From Candidatus Poribacteria bacterium (lineage in GTDB: Bacteria > Poribacteria > WGA-4E > WGA-3G), in assembly GCA_021295735.1 (NCBI GenBank), contig JAGWBU010000002.1, positions 29,688 through 93,687 on the forward strand: DNA of 64,000 bases, read 5' to 3'. Of the stretch, positions 16,869 through 25,858 are shown one piece after another. Position numbers and translations under genes: made by a program. Numbering within the stretch: position 1 is the first letter of the stretch; every line of letters starts with the position of its first letter. The notes beneath the pieces are model-generated. The model made no database searches, was not told the DNA's origin, and worked only from the letters and a program-made list of their open reading frames with translations.

Positions 16869-16873
16869 TATCA

Positions 16874-17263
16874 ATGGGTAATCCTGTGATGTTTTTTGAA
16901 ATAGCAAGCAAACAAGGTGAATTGTTGCGTGATTTTTATTGCGACCTGTTTGATTGGACTATTCTACCATTTGGTTGGAGTATACCACACTTTCCAAATG
17001 ATATTTTTGCTATTGATCCGACGCCGCCTCCATTACCGGACAAAGGTATAAAAGGACATATATATCCACTATCCGATGAAATAGATTTTTCTAATCGTGT
17101 TTCAATTTTTATACAAGTTGACGATCTGCAAGAAACACTCGAAAAGATTGAGAGTCAGGGTGGAAAAACGCTCGTGCCGCCGCAGATGCTTCCTGATAGC
17201 ATGGGATCAATCGCTATGTTCCTGGATCCAAGCGGAAATGTTGTTGGTTTACATCAAATATAG
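16874..17263 (+). CDS. VOC family protein, array copy 7
   Basis: A 129-residue VOC protein. Its ribosome site (AAAGGAGTAA) overlaps the end of copy 6. It begins MGNPVMFFEIASKQGE, with Phe at the first ligand place, and the first half has a longer loop (ILPFGWSIPHFPNDIF). Later come GHIYPL, VDDLQETLEKIESQGGK and DPSGNVVGLH. Copies 7, 8 and 9 share the GNV(V/I)G ending, which groups them as the younger or separately evolving sublineage. Confidence 0.87.
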   Translation: MGNPVMFFEIASKQGELLRDFYCDLFDWTILPFGWSIPHFPNDIFAIDPTPPPLPDKGIKGHIYPLSDEIDFSNRVSIFIQVDDLQETLEKIESQGGKTLVPPQMLPDSMGSIAMFLDPSGNVVGLHQI

Positions 17264-17388
17264 GTGTTATTGTATCACGAAACTTGAATTAACTTTTTAA
17301 CCCTAAACAATGCAATGATATAAAACATATCAGAAGCGAATCAAATATTTTGAATCAATTTCATTTTTAATTTAAAGGAGTAATACCA

Positions 17389-17745
17389 ATGGGCAATCCA
17401 GTCATGTGGTTTGAAATAGCAGGCAAAAACGGTGCGGAATTATCTGAGTTTTACCGTTCACTTTTTGGGTGGGAAATTTCACCGGAGACCAACGGTGTTC
17501 ATCTGTGTGATCCATCTCCGGATCAGGGGATAAAAGGGCATATTTTTCAAACAACCGATGAGATGCCATATACAAACCACGTAACCGTTTATATTTCTGT
17601 GGACGATCTTGAGGCAGCAGTTGCGAAGGTAGAGAGTAATGGCGGGAAGATTTTAATACCACCACAAGAAATTCCAGATTTCGGGGGTTCTTTTGCGATG
17701 TTTCTCGATCCAAGCGGCAATGTTATCGGTTTACACAAACAATAG
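17389..17745 (+). CDS. VOC family protein, array copy 8
   Basis: A 118-residue VOC protein after a 125-base AT-rich gap, with the ribosome site AAAGGAGTAATACC. It begins MGNPVMWFEIAGKNGAE (Trp at the first ligand place), then FYRSLFGWEI, GHIFQT, VDDLEAAVAKVESNGGK and DPSGNVIGLH. It is followed at once by a strong terminator. Confidence 0.88.
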   Translation: MGNPVMWFEIAGKNGAELSEFYRSLFGWEISPETNGVHLCDPSPDQGIKGHIFQTTDEMPYTNHVTVYISVDDLEAAVAKVESNGGKILIPPQEIPDFGGSFAMFLDPSGNVIGLHKQ

Positions 17746-17787
17746 AAAATATAAATAGTGTAAATTCCGAACTTTTAGAATAATAAG

Positions 17788-17830
17788 AACAGAGTGGTGA
17801 AAAGATTTCGCTACTCTGTTTTATTTTTAG
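17788..17830 (+). terminator. Strong hairpin terminator between VOC copies 8 and 9
   Basis: A 15-bp stem (17788-17802 with 17806-17820, two G-U pairs, loop AGA) is followed by TTATTTTTA. It is homologous in layout to the hairpin at 15064. Its run of T ends just before the ribosome site of copy 9, so copy 9 must either have its own promoter or be controlled by read-through. Confidence 0.8.
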
Positions 17831-17842
17831 GAGTAGATTTCA

Positions 17843-18220
17843 ATGGGTAATCCAGTTACGCATTTTGAAATAGCCGGCAAAGACGGTGAGGCGTTAGCTG
17901 AGTTTTATCGTTCCCTTTTTGATTGGGAGATTCATCGATTTGATTGGGAGATGATCCCGTTTTCCACCGGCATTTATGGAGTGATTGCGTCACCGGCTCA
18001 AGGGTTAAAAGGACACATTTTCCCAACGACTGACGATATGGATTTCTCAAATCATGTCACGATTTATATCCTCGTCGATGATCTTCATGCGACACTTGAG
18101 AAAATAGAAAATCATGGCGGCAAGATTGTTATCCCGCCTCAGGAAATTCCTGATAACAGAGGAATACTTGCTATGTTTCAGGATCCGGGCGGAAACGTTA
18201 TCGGAATTCATGAAGCATAA
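17843..18220 (+). CDS. VOC family protein, array copy 9
   Basis: A 125-residue VOC protein, the last of the array, starting MGNPVTHFEIAGKDGEA with His at the first ligand place. FYRSLFDWEI is followed by an extra loop (HRFDWEMIPFSTG). GHIFPT, VDDLHATLEKIENHGGK and DPGGNVIGIH complete the pattern. It ends 46 bases before the convergent metH stop. Confidence 0.88.
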   Translation: MGNPVTHFEIAGKDGEALAEFYRSLFDWEIHRFDWEMIPFSTGIYGVIASPAQGLKGHIFPTTDDMDFSNHVTIYILVDDLHATLEKIENHGGKIVIPPQEIPDNRGILAMFQDPGGNVIGIHEA

Positions 18221-18266
18221 TTATGATTAAGTGACACATTTTGTTATACAAATTTCTTGAGACTAT

Positions 18267-21200
18267 TTATGTAAGCACTGGTTTTAGCCATCGTCTTGTC
18301 GTTTCAATGTCCATTCCAGTGCGTTTAGCGTAATCCGCAACCTGATCCTCTCCTATTCTGGCAATGCTAAAATACCGCGCATCCGGGTGTGAAAAATACC
18401 ACCCGCTAACAGATGCTGCAGGAAACATCGCGAGATTCTCTGTAAGAGAAATACCTGTATTTTCAGTTGCATTCAGTAGATCAAACAAAACCCGTTTCTG
18501 GTTATGATCGGGACACGCAGGGTAACCCGGGGCAGGACGAATCCCCCGATATTTTTCTGCTATCAAAGCATTGTTATCCAATGACTCATCAGTTGCGTAA
18601 CTCCAAAGGACTGTGCGGACGTGCTGATGCATACACTCAGCAAAAGCTTCGGCTAACCGATCTGCTAATGCTTTTGCCATAATGCTGTTGTAGTCATCTT
18701 GATTTTGCTCAAACTCAGCACAGAGTTCAGGAACACCGATTCCAGTTGTTACAGCAAACGCGCCAATATAGTCCGGAAGAGATGTCACTTTCGGAGCAAT
18801 GAAATCGCTAAGGCTTAGGTTCGGTCTGGAGAAAGGTTGCTCGGTCTGTTGACGCAAATGATGTAGCGTGCCAATAATCTCAGTTCTATCTTCGTCAGCA
18901 TATATCTGCGTGTCATCACCAACACCGTTCGCAGGAAAGATTCCCACAACAGCAGATGCACAAAGTTTTTTCGCTTCAACGATTTGATTTAGAAGCGTTT
19001 TGCCATCTTCAAGAAGTTTCCGCGCTTCTGCTCCCATATCTGGTTTTTCCAGAATATTTGGATATTTTCCTGTGAGTCCCCATGTTGTAAAGAAAGGAGT
19101 CCAATCAATATAGTCAACAAGTTGTGCTAATGGATAATTGTCAAAGACCTTAATACTTGTCATCTGTGGTTTGGGAGGGAGATAATTTTTCCAGTCAGGA
19201 ATAAATTTGCGTTGTTGTGCGGTAGCAAATGGCAAAAGCCTTGTCTGTTTCCTGTTTTTTGCGCGACGTTCCCGAATATCAGCATATTCTTCTCGTGTCT
19301 GATCAACCAACTTTTGTTGGTTTTCACTGCTCATCAAATTACTGACAACACCAACACTTCGAGAAGCATCCTTGACGTGAATCGTGGCACCGCTGTACGC
19401 AGGTTCAATTTGGACAGCGGTATGAATCTTTGAAGTAGTGGCACCGCCAATAAGTAGTGGGATACGGAAACCTTCACGTTCCATCTCCTCAGCGACATGA
19501 ACCATCTCATCTAACGATGGCGTAATGAGTCCGCTCAATCCAATTATATCAGCGTTCTCTTTCCGTGTTGTTTCCAAAATATCTTCCGCTGCCACCATCA
19601 CACCGAGGTCAACGATATCATAATTATTACATCCTAACACCACGCCCACGATGTTTTTGCCGATGTCATGAACATCACCTTTCACCGTAGCCATTACAAT
19701 CTTTCCTCTGGATTGAATACCGCCTTCAGTTTGTTCCATTTCAATATACGGAATGAGATGTGCAACAGCTTTTTTCATCACGCGTGCACTTTTGACGACT
19801 TGCGGTAGAAACATCTTGCCATCACCAAAAAGTTCACCTACGCGATCCATACCATCCATCAACGGACCCTCAATCACTTGTATAGGACGTTCATGCTTTA
19901 AGCGCGCTTCTTCTGTATCTGCTTCAACGAATTCGATAATACCTTCAACGAGGGCATGACTTAGCCGTTGCTCAACGGATAATTTTCGCCATTCCTTGTT
20001 AACGCGCTTCTTTTTTCCTTTGGCTTGCAGCGTACTTGCGAGATTAACGAGTCTATCCGTAGCATCTTCTCGGCGATTAAACAGAACATCTTCTACTGCT
20101 TCTAACAATGGTTTAGGTAGATCGTCATAGACAGCAAGTTGACCTGCGTTTACAATACCCATGTCCATGCCTGCATTGATTGCATGGTAGAGAAACGCCG
20201 CGTGCATCGCTTCACGCACTGTGTCGTTGCCACGGAAGGCGAATGAGATATTGCTTACACCACCACTCACTAATGCGGATGGACAAGTCTCTTTTATCTT
20301 TTGGCACGCCTTTATAAATGCTTGCGCGTATTCATTGTGTTCTTCAATTCCTGTTGCAACAGCAAAAATGTTTGGATCAAAAATAATATCTTCTGGTGGA
20401 AAGTTTACCTTTTCTGTCAATAATTTATACGCCCTTTGACATATCTCCACTTTACGTTCAAAAGTGTCTGCTTGACCTTTTTCGTCAAAAGCCATCACGA
20501 TAACCGCCGCACCGTATTTTCTGATAAGCCGTGCCTTATCTAAAAAATCGTTCTCACCCTCTTTTAAACTAATTGAATTGACGACACCTTTCCCTTGAAT
20601 GCATGCTAAACCTACCTCGATTACTTCCCATTTGCTGGAATCAAGCATAATAGGCACGCGACTAATATCTGGTTCTGCTGCGATTAGGTTTAAGAATTTG
20701 GCAATTGCGGTTTGTGCATCTAACATGCCAGCGTCCATATTGATGTCAATAAGTTGGGCGCCATTTTCTACCTGATCGCGAGCAACCTCTAATCCTGTTT
20801 CGTAATCCTCGTTTTTGATAAGCGTTGCGAAGCGCCGTGATCCTGTTACATTTGTCCGTTCACCTACGTTAACAAAGAGAGAGTCGGGTGTGATGTTGAA
20901 TGCTTCTAAGCCGCTCAATCGGCAAGCGCTTTCTTGAGGTTTGGGTTGTCTGGGAGGATATTCTGCGGCGACTTTGGTAATGGTTTCAATATGTTCAGGT
21001 TGGCTGCCACAGCATCCGCCGACGATATTGACGAATCCGTTTTGTGCGAATTCATGCATCCAATTTCCCATTTCCTCTGGTGTTTGTGTATAGTGCCCAA
21101 GTTCGTTTGGGAGTCCAGCGTTCGGATAACAAATAACAGGAATATCCGCGAGTTTTGCCATTTCTGCTAAATATGGGCGAATCTGTTGTGCACCAAAACC

Positions 21201-21941
21201 ACAATTTAAACCTACAGCGAGTAGGTTTGCATGACGAACGGAGTTCCAGAAAGCTTCAACTGTTTGCCCTGATAGGTTGCGTCCACCGCCGCCACTTCTG
21301 TCGGATGAGACGATGAGAGGGATGTCAATACCTCGTGTTTCAGCAAGGGTTTGTATTGCAAAGAGCGCTGCTTTACAGTTCAGTGTGTCCATGACAGTTT
21401 CAACGAGTAAGAGATCCGCACCGCCATCAATTAATCCCTCTGCTTGCGTGGTATAGGCAGATACAAGTTGTGCGAAAGTAATATTTCGGTATCCGGGGTC
21501 GTTCACGTTCGGAGAGATGGAGCAGCTGCGATTTGTAGGTCCCATACTTCCCGCGACAAAGCGAGGTTTGTCTGGCGATGACCATTTGTCTACCACTTCA
21601 CGAGCGATTTGGGCTGCGGCGTAGTTTACCTGATACGCTTGATCCTGAAGTTGATAGTCTGCCATTGAAACGGATGTGCTGGTAAAGGTATTTGTCTCGA
21701 TGATGTCCGCGCCTGCTTGGCAGTAATTTGTGTGGATTTCACGCACAATATCGGGTTGGGTGATAGAGAGCAGGTCATTATATCCTTTGAGTTCGGAGGG
21801 GTGATTTGCAAACTGGTCGCCTCGGAAATCTTCTTCCATGAGTCGATAGGTCTGCAAAAGTGAACCCATTGCACCGTCAAGGACCAATATCCGTTTCTTT
21901 AGTTCATTTTTTAGATGTATTATCCGTTCAGAATCTGCCAT
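18267..21941 (-). CDS. metH: Cobalamin-dependent methionine synthase
   Basis: MetH transfers the methyl group of methyltetrahydrofolate to homocysteine through methylcobalamin. The 1224-residue protein has all modules: a homocysteine domain with zinc ligands Cys247 and Cys310-Cys311 (LNCGFG and GGCCGS), a pterin-binding domain ([17 protein letters not shown]), the cobalamin cap and Rossmann domain with [13 protein letters not shown] carrying the B12 His near 760, and the C-terminal S-adenosylmethionine-dependent reactivation domain ([12 protein letters not shown]). Length equals the E. coli enzyme. No cobalamin riboswitch is visible in the 88 bases before its start. Confidence 0.98.
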   Translation of the reverse strand: MADSERIIHLKNELKKRILVLDGAMGSLLQTYRLMEEDFRGDQFANHPSELKGYNDLLSITQPDIVREIHTNYCQAGADIIETNTFTSTSVSMADYQLQDQAYQVNYAAAQIAREVVDKWSSPDKPRFVAGSMGPTNRSCSISPNVNDPGYRNITFAQLVSAYTTQAEGLIDGGADLLLVETVMDTLNCKAALFAIQTLAETRGIDIPLIVSSDRSGGGGRNLSGQTVEAFWNSVRHANLLAVGLNCGFGAQQIRPYLAEMAKLADIPVICYPNAGLPNELGHYTQTPEEMGNWMHEFAQNGFVNIVGGCCGSQPEHIETITKVAAEYPPRQPKPQESACRLSGLEAFNITPDSLFVNVGERTNVTGSRRFATLIKNEDYETGLEVARDQVENGAQLIDINMDAGMLDAQTAIAKFLNLIAAEPDISRVPIMLDSSKWEVIEVGLACIQGKGVVNSISLKEGENDFLDKARLIRKYGAAVIVMAFDEKGQADTFERKVEICQRAYKLLTEKVNFPPEDIIFDPNIFAVATGIEEHNEYAQAFIKACQKIKETCPSALVSGGVSNISFAFRGNDTVREAMHAAFLYHAINAGMDMGIVNAGQLAVYDDLPKPLLEAVEDVLFNRREDATDRLVNLASTLQAKGKKKRVNKEWRKLSVEQRLSHALVEGIIEFVEADTEEARLKHERPIQVIEGPLMDGMDRVGELFGDGKMFLPQVVKSARVMKKAVAHLIPYIEMEQTEGGIQSRGKIVMATVKGDVHDIGKNIVGVVLGCNNYDIVDLGVMVAAEDILETTRKENADIIGLSGLITPSLDEMVHVAEEMEREGFRIPLLIGGATTSKIHTAVQIEPAYSGATIHVKDASRSVGVVSNLMSSENQQKLVDQTREEYADIRERRAKNRKQTRLLPFATAQQRKFIPDWKNYLPPKPQMTSIKVFDNYPLAQLVDYIDWTPFFTTWGLTGKYPNILEKPDMGAEARKLLEDGKTLLNQIVEAKKLCASAVVGIFPANGVGDDTQIYADEDRTEIIGTLHHLRQQTEQPFSRPNLSLSDFIAPKVTSLPDYIGAFAVTTGIGVPELCAEFEQNQDDYNSIMAKALADRLAEAFAECMHQHVRTVLWSYATDESLDNNALIAEKYRGIRPAPGYPACPDHNQKRVLFDLLNATENTGISLTENLAMFPAASVSGWYFSHPDARYFSIARIGEDQVADYAKRTGMDIETTRRWLKPVLT

Positions 21942-22029
21942 ATTTTTCCTTGTTTGTTAGGTAATTATGCCATATATATTATACCATGTGCAGAGCATTA
22001 TGTCCATTTCATTTCAAATTTAATCAACG

Positions 22030-22527
22030 ATGGAAACGTTGAAAACACGCATTAAGGAGACAGATCTTTTGCAGAACACAAAAGAAGATTTTACGCAGAA
22101 TCAAGATACGGCGAAGATGCTTGAAGCCCACAAATATGCGATTCATTTTGATATTTTGCCCGAAATTTCCTATCTTAATCAGGAGTTACCTATTATAATT
22201 GCAGACCTATTACAACTTTTTCACCAATTTCCCAAAGATGTATGGATTTCGCAGCAATCGGTTGACGAAGGGCTTGATTTTTGTAGAGTGGTGTTTTGGG
22301 TATTTTCGGAGTCGTCCGATGCGCTCAAGACATTTAGCATCTGGTTTCAGGCACTATTTCGTGAATCACAAGTTGCAAACGTTTTAGAATGTCTCGTCGC
22401 TTGTGCCTTAGATGAACCAGATGCTGCATCGGTAGAACTGACTGATTGGACGCGTTTACATGCTTTAGAAGCAGATGTTGAGAAAGTAATCCAGACTGAA
22501 AAAGAAAAAAATAAGATTGACATGTAA
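22030..22527 (+). CDS. Hypothetical protein
   Basis: A 165-residue soluble, mostly helical and acidic protein that I do not recognise. It has a leucine-rich middle (ELPIIIADLLQLFHQF) and WFQ/FRES helices, but no signal peptide, membrane segment or known motif. It is divergent from metH, 88 bases away. The region before ATG 22030 lacks a clear ribosome site, so the true start may be ATG 22111 (residue 28). The next gene begins 67 bases after its stop. Confidence 0.6.
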   Translation: METLKTRIKETDLLQNTKEDFTQNQDTAKMLEAHKYAIHFDILPEISYLNQELPIIIADLLQLFHQFPKDVWISQQSVDEGLDFCRVVFWVFSESSDALKTFSIWFQALFRESQVANVLECLVACALDEPDAASVELTDWTRLHALEADVEKVIQTEKEKNKIDM

Positions 22528-22594
22528 AATAGGCTATGCTATACTACTTAATCAAAATAAATTTCCCTCATTTCCGGAAAATAGGAGAATCGTC

Positions 22595-23299
22595 GTGAAC
22601 CGCCTATATTGGAGTTTTGTTCTGCTATGCTTTTCACTCTGTTTTATCAACAGTGGGTATACTTATACATCTGATGAAGTTTACAAGAATTTTAAAGAGG
22701 CTTATGAAAAATCGAAAAACTTTAGTGCAGAATTTGAGGAGACCACACTATTTGGAACGAAAAAAAGGGTTACTCACGGGCGATTTACTTTTGGCAAACC
22801 AAACCTACTCCGCAAGGAATATGTTTCACGAAAAGATCCGAACCAAGTTACAAAAACCATCCTTTTAGATGGTACGTTCGTATGGTCCTATGCCCGATTG
22901 CTCAATCAAGTCAATAAGAAAAAGTTGAGTAATGACCAGCAGCGTGAACTCTTACCCGGAATGGGACCTTCTCTTGAAGGATTATCAGAAAATTGGAATA
23001 TAAATTTAGTTCCTGATGAAGCAGCGAACGCAAAGGGTGTACATCAAATTCAGTTAACCCGAAAAGACCGTTCGGTGAATAGAACTGAAGGCAATGAAAA
23101 AGAGATACTCGAAATTTGGGTCAAAGAAGGTGAGTGGCTTCCCGTTCAATTTGGTCATGTGATTGAGTATGAAGATGGAAGTCGTCGAAACGTAATCGTG
23201 AAGTTATCTAAGATACAACGAGACAAAGAGTTACCCCCAAACGTGTTCAAGTTTGTTATTCCCAAAGATGCTGAGGTGATTGATTTTACTGAGAATTAG
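22595..23299 (+). CDS. LolA-like outer-membrane lipoprotein carrier protein
   Basis: A 234-residue secreted protein. GTG 22595 sits 7 bases after AGGAG and opens directly into a signal peptide (LYWSFVLLCFSLCFINSGYT); the frame extends to 22517 but that part has no ribosome site. The mature part follows the LolA pattern: NFSAEFEETTLFGTKKRVTHGRF, then NLLRKEY, LLDGTFVWSY, and the late strand WLPVQFGHVIEYEDGS. LolA shuttles lipoproteins across the periplasm, which implies a double membrane. Its neighbours are pgsA, thpR and recA. Confidence 0.8.
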   Translation: MNRLYWSFVLLCFSLCFINSGYTYTSDEVYKNFKEAYEKSKNFSAEFEETTLFGTKKRVTHGRFTFGKPNLLRKEYVSRKDPNQVTKTILLDGTFVWSYARLLNQVNKKKLSNDQQRELLPGMGPSLEGLSENWNINLVPDEAANAKGVHQIQLTRKDRSVNRTEGNEKEILEIWVKEGEWLPVQFGHVIEYEDGSRRNVIVKLSKIQRDKELPPNVFKFVIPKDAEVIDFTEN

Positions 23300-23305
23300 G
23301 AATTT

Positions 23306-23893
23306 ATGAATTTTCGTCTCTATTTACGGTTGGCAAATCTCCTTACGTTTTCACGGTTGTTGCTGACACTGCCTTTCTTTCTCTTTTTTCGTGCAAAATT
23401 GATGGTACCTGCAGCAATCATTTTCGGATTGGCAGCTTTGACAGATTATTTTGATGGCAGAATTGCCCGAAAGCAAGGTATTACCAGTTTCGGTAGTTTC
23501 ATGGATTCGATCGTTGACAAAATTTTGGTAGGTACTGCACTAATAAGTTTCTATCTTTTTCAGCATGAACACTTAGACAATGGGATAGGATTAATTCCAA
23601 TATGGATGGTGTTAGTTATCATAGGACGTGAAATTATTGTCACAGCGCTGCGAATCCTGTGTGTGGCGAAAAATGGTGAGGTAATATCTGCAAATCGCTG
23701 GGGCAAATACAAGACTACTGTCCAAGTCATCGTGATATTCATAAGTTTGGTTTTACTCATCTTTTTTAAAGATTCTCAATATGTTATTCAACTCCACGGA
23801 CCGATTTATTTTATGATGTACCTCCCCTTGGTGTTGACTGTTGCCTCAGGTATAGAATTTCTTTATGGCAACCGGAAAGCGTTTACTGTTTAG
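23306..23893 (+). CDS. pgsA: CDP-diacylglycerol-glycerol-3-phosphate 3-phosphatidyltransferase
   Basis: An integral membrane enzyme of 195 residues that makes phosphatidylglycerol phosphate. The CDP-alcohol phosphotransferase signature is present: D-x2-D-G-x2-A-R, then G and D-x3-D, read as DYFDGRIAR followed by FGSFMDSIVDK (about 46-72). Four to five hydrophobic helices follow. It starts 6 bases after the LolA-like stop, which suggests an operon continuing into thpR and recA, an order common in many bacteria for pgsA-recA. Confidence 0.94.
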   Translation: MNFRLYLRLANLLTFSRLLLTLPFFLFFRAKLMVPAAIIFGLAALTDYFDGRIARKQGITSFGSFMDSIVDKILVGTALISFYLFQHEHLDNGIGLIPIWMVLVIIGREIIVTALRILCVAKNGEVISANRWGKYKTTVQVIVIFISLVLLIFFKDSQYVIQLHGPIYFMMYLPLVLTVASGIEFLYGNRKAFTV

Positions 23894-23928
23894 AGCATGC
23901 GTGAAATTTGTGGTTTTGGGGAATAATA

Positions 23929-24522
23929 ATGAAACCTGATTCAATCCGGTGTTTTGCTGCAATTGAGATACCAGAAAGGATTCAGGCTTTATTGGCAGAA
24001 GTTCAGGATGCGTTTCGTCCGAAGATTGAAAAAGCATCGTGGACGAAGCAAGGAAATTTCCATCTGACTTTGAAGTTCCTTGGAGACGTAAAGAGTCGGA
24101 CTATCAATGAGATAAGTGCAGCATTACAAAAGATAGTGGAAAGTCAAACACCATTTTCAATCGAAATTGGTGGGATAGGAGCATTTCCAAATTTAGAACG
24201 TCCTCGTGTTTTATGGGTAGGTTTAAAACAAGGAATACCACTAACAGTAAAGTTGGCTCGTGCGATAAATCATGAACTTGTTAAGTTTGGTTTTGAGAAA
24301 GATACGCGTTTTCACCCACATTTAACGCTCGCGCGACTAAGAGACCAAGTGAATTTGAATACTTTTATCAGTTTATTTAAGAAATTTGAAACCCTTGACG
24401 GGACTTTGTTGACAGTAGATAAAATTACGCTTGTCAAAAGTGAGTTGCATCCGAGTGGTGCAGTCTATACCCCGTTAAAACTCTGTGAATTGGGCAAGGA
24501 GAAAGTTGCTAATGGCAAATGA
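23929..24522 (+). CDS. thpR: RNA 2',3'-cyclic phosphodiesterase (2H family)
   Basis: A 197-residue LigT/ThpR protein with the two catalytic H-x-T/S motifs: FHLTLKFLG near 44 and HPHLTLARL near 130. It opens 2',3'-cyclic phosphates in RNA. The frame is open from 23908, but ATG 23929 begins at the conserved IRCFAAIEI strand. Its end overlaps the recA start by 11 bases, and it may share function with RNA repair (an RtcB gene lies farther along the window). Confidence 0.93.
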   Translation: MKPDSIRCFAAIEIPERIQALLAEVQDAFRPKIEKASWTKQGNFHLTLKFLGDVKSRTINEISAALQKIVESQTPFSIEIGGIGAFPNLERPRVLWVGLKQGIPLTVKLARAINHELVKFGFEKDTRFHPHLTLARLRDQVNLNTFISLFKKFETLDGTLLTVDKITLVKSELHPSGAVYTPLKLCELGKEKVANGK

Positions 24523-25654
24523 CGATCAAAAAAAACCTGAAAATGAAGGAAGTCCGGGAGAGAAAAAAGCTGCTGAAGAGAAAAAAAAGGCTGTTGATCA
24601 AGCTATTTCTCAAGTAGAACGCGCCTATGGAAAAGGTGCGATTATGCGTTTTACTGATAACGAAGTGGTACCGGTAGAAGTAATCCCAACGGGTGCACTT
24701 GCACTTGATATGGCATTAGGCGTTGGCGGTGTCCCGCGGGGCAGAATTATAGAAATTTTTGGGCATGAGGGTACAGGAAAAACAACTTTGGCACTACACA
24801 TCGTTGCTGAAGCACAAAAAATGGGTGGAATCGCAGCGTTTATTGACGTTGAGCATGCTTTGGATACAACTTACGCCCGCAATATCGGTGTTAATCTCGA
24901 AAACGTATTAATTTCGCAACCGGATGCCGGTGAACAAGCATTAGAGATTGTGGAAACACTCATCCGAAGTGGAGCGATTGACGTTGTCATCGTCGATTCG
25001 GTGGCTGCTTTAACACCACAAGCCGAAGTTGAAGGTGAAATGGGTGATGCGCATGTCGGGTTGCTTCCACGCTTGATGTCTAAAGCGTTAAGAAAACTAT
25101 CGGGTGTGACGAACAAGTCGAAAACATGTGTTATTTTTACCAACCAGATTCGCCAAAAGATCGGTATCATGTTTGGTAACCCAGATACAACACCTGGTGG
25201 ACTCGCACTGAAGTTTCATGCTTCTGTGCGTTTAGAAATCCGCCGTGCTACGCAGATCAAAGAAGGTACTGAAGTGCTTGGGAACAGAGTCCTTGTCAAG
25301 GTAGTAAAAAACAAAGTAGCACCGCCCTTCAGAGAAGCAGAATTTGATGTGACTTTTGGTAAAGGTATATCAAAAGAGGGTAACCTTTTAGATATCGCTA
25401 TTGATGCCAAGTTGATTGATAAAAGAGGTTCATGGTTCTCATATAACAATGAACGGATAGGTCAAGGACGTAATAATGCGAAAACTTATTTAGAGCAAAA
25501 TCCTGAAATTGCAGCTGAACTTGATAAAAAGATTAGAGAAAATCTTGGCTCAATTTCTCAATCTGGAATAGGTGAAATCCCGGGTGTTGATGTTATTGAT
25601 GAACAGGTGGATACCGAATTTGATGATACATCTGATGACGGCGATGAAAATTAG
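24512..25654 (+). CDS. recA: DNA recombination protein RecA
   Basis: RecA forms filaments on single-stranded DNA for homologous recombination and the SOS response. The 380-residue protein has a P loop GHEGTGKTT (a variant of GPESSGKTT), the VDSVAALTP Walker B region, [14 protein letters not shown], and NQIRQKIG (L2). The acidic C-terminal tail is present. ATG 24512 is preferred over 24485 because it follows AAGGAG and starts with the usual Lys/Glu-rich leader, overlapping thpR by 11 bases. No clear SOS box precedes it, because it is embedded in an operon. Confidence 0.98.
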   Translation: MANDDQKKPENEGSPGEKKAAEEKKKAVDQAISQVERAYGKGAIMRFTDNEVVPVEVIPTGALALDMALGVGGVPRGRIIEIFGHEGTGKTTLALHIVAEAQKMGGIAAFIDVEHALDTTYARNIGVNLENVLISQPDAGEQALEIVETLIRSGAIDVVIVDSVAALTPQAEVEGEMGDAHVGLLPRLMSKALRKLSGVTNKSKTCVIFTNQIRQKIGIMFGNPDTTPGGLALKFHASVRLEIRRATQIKEGTEVLGNRVLVKVVKNKVAPPFREAEFDVTFGKGISKEGNLLDIAIDAKLIDKRGSWFSYNNERIGQGRNNAKTYLEQNPEIAAELDKKIRENLGSISQSGIGEIPGVDVIDEQVDTEFDDTSDDGDEN

Positions 25655-25742
25655 ATTTTGATTAGATGCCTCTTGTAGGAGGGGTTTGTAACCCTGATTT
25701 ATAATGGGACTATATAAAAACTGAATGGTTCTTTGTTTTTTC

Positions 25743-25771
25743 TTGATGTAAATTTTTCAACATGCTATACT
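25743..25771 (+). promoter_or_regulatory. Sigma-70 type promoter upstream of mpa
   Basis: TTGATG at 25743-25748 and TATACT at 25766-25771 are separated by exactly 17 bases. The expected start is near 25778, directly before a hairpin with a T run (25782-25815). This is the only good promoter for the proteasomal ATPase gene. Confidence 0.6.
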
Positions 25772-25781
25772 TTTATGCACT

Positions 25782-25815
25782 AAGGTTGGTATTGATAAGA
25801 TCCAACCTTTTTTTT
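25782..25815 (+). terminator. Terminator-like leader hairpin before mpa
   Basis: AAGGTTGG at 25782-25789 pairs perfectly with CCAACCTT at 25802-25809, followed by a run of T to 25815. It ends recA-side transcription, or acts as an attenuator of the mpa transcript that begins next to it. Confidence 0.7.
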
Positions 25816-25858
25816 ACCATACCATCAATCTTTTCAATGGAAAGTGAGAACATCTCGT

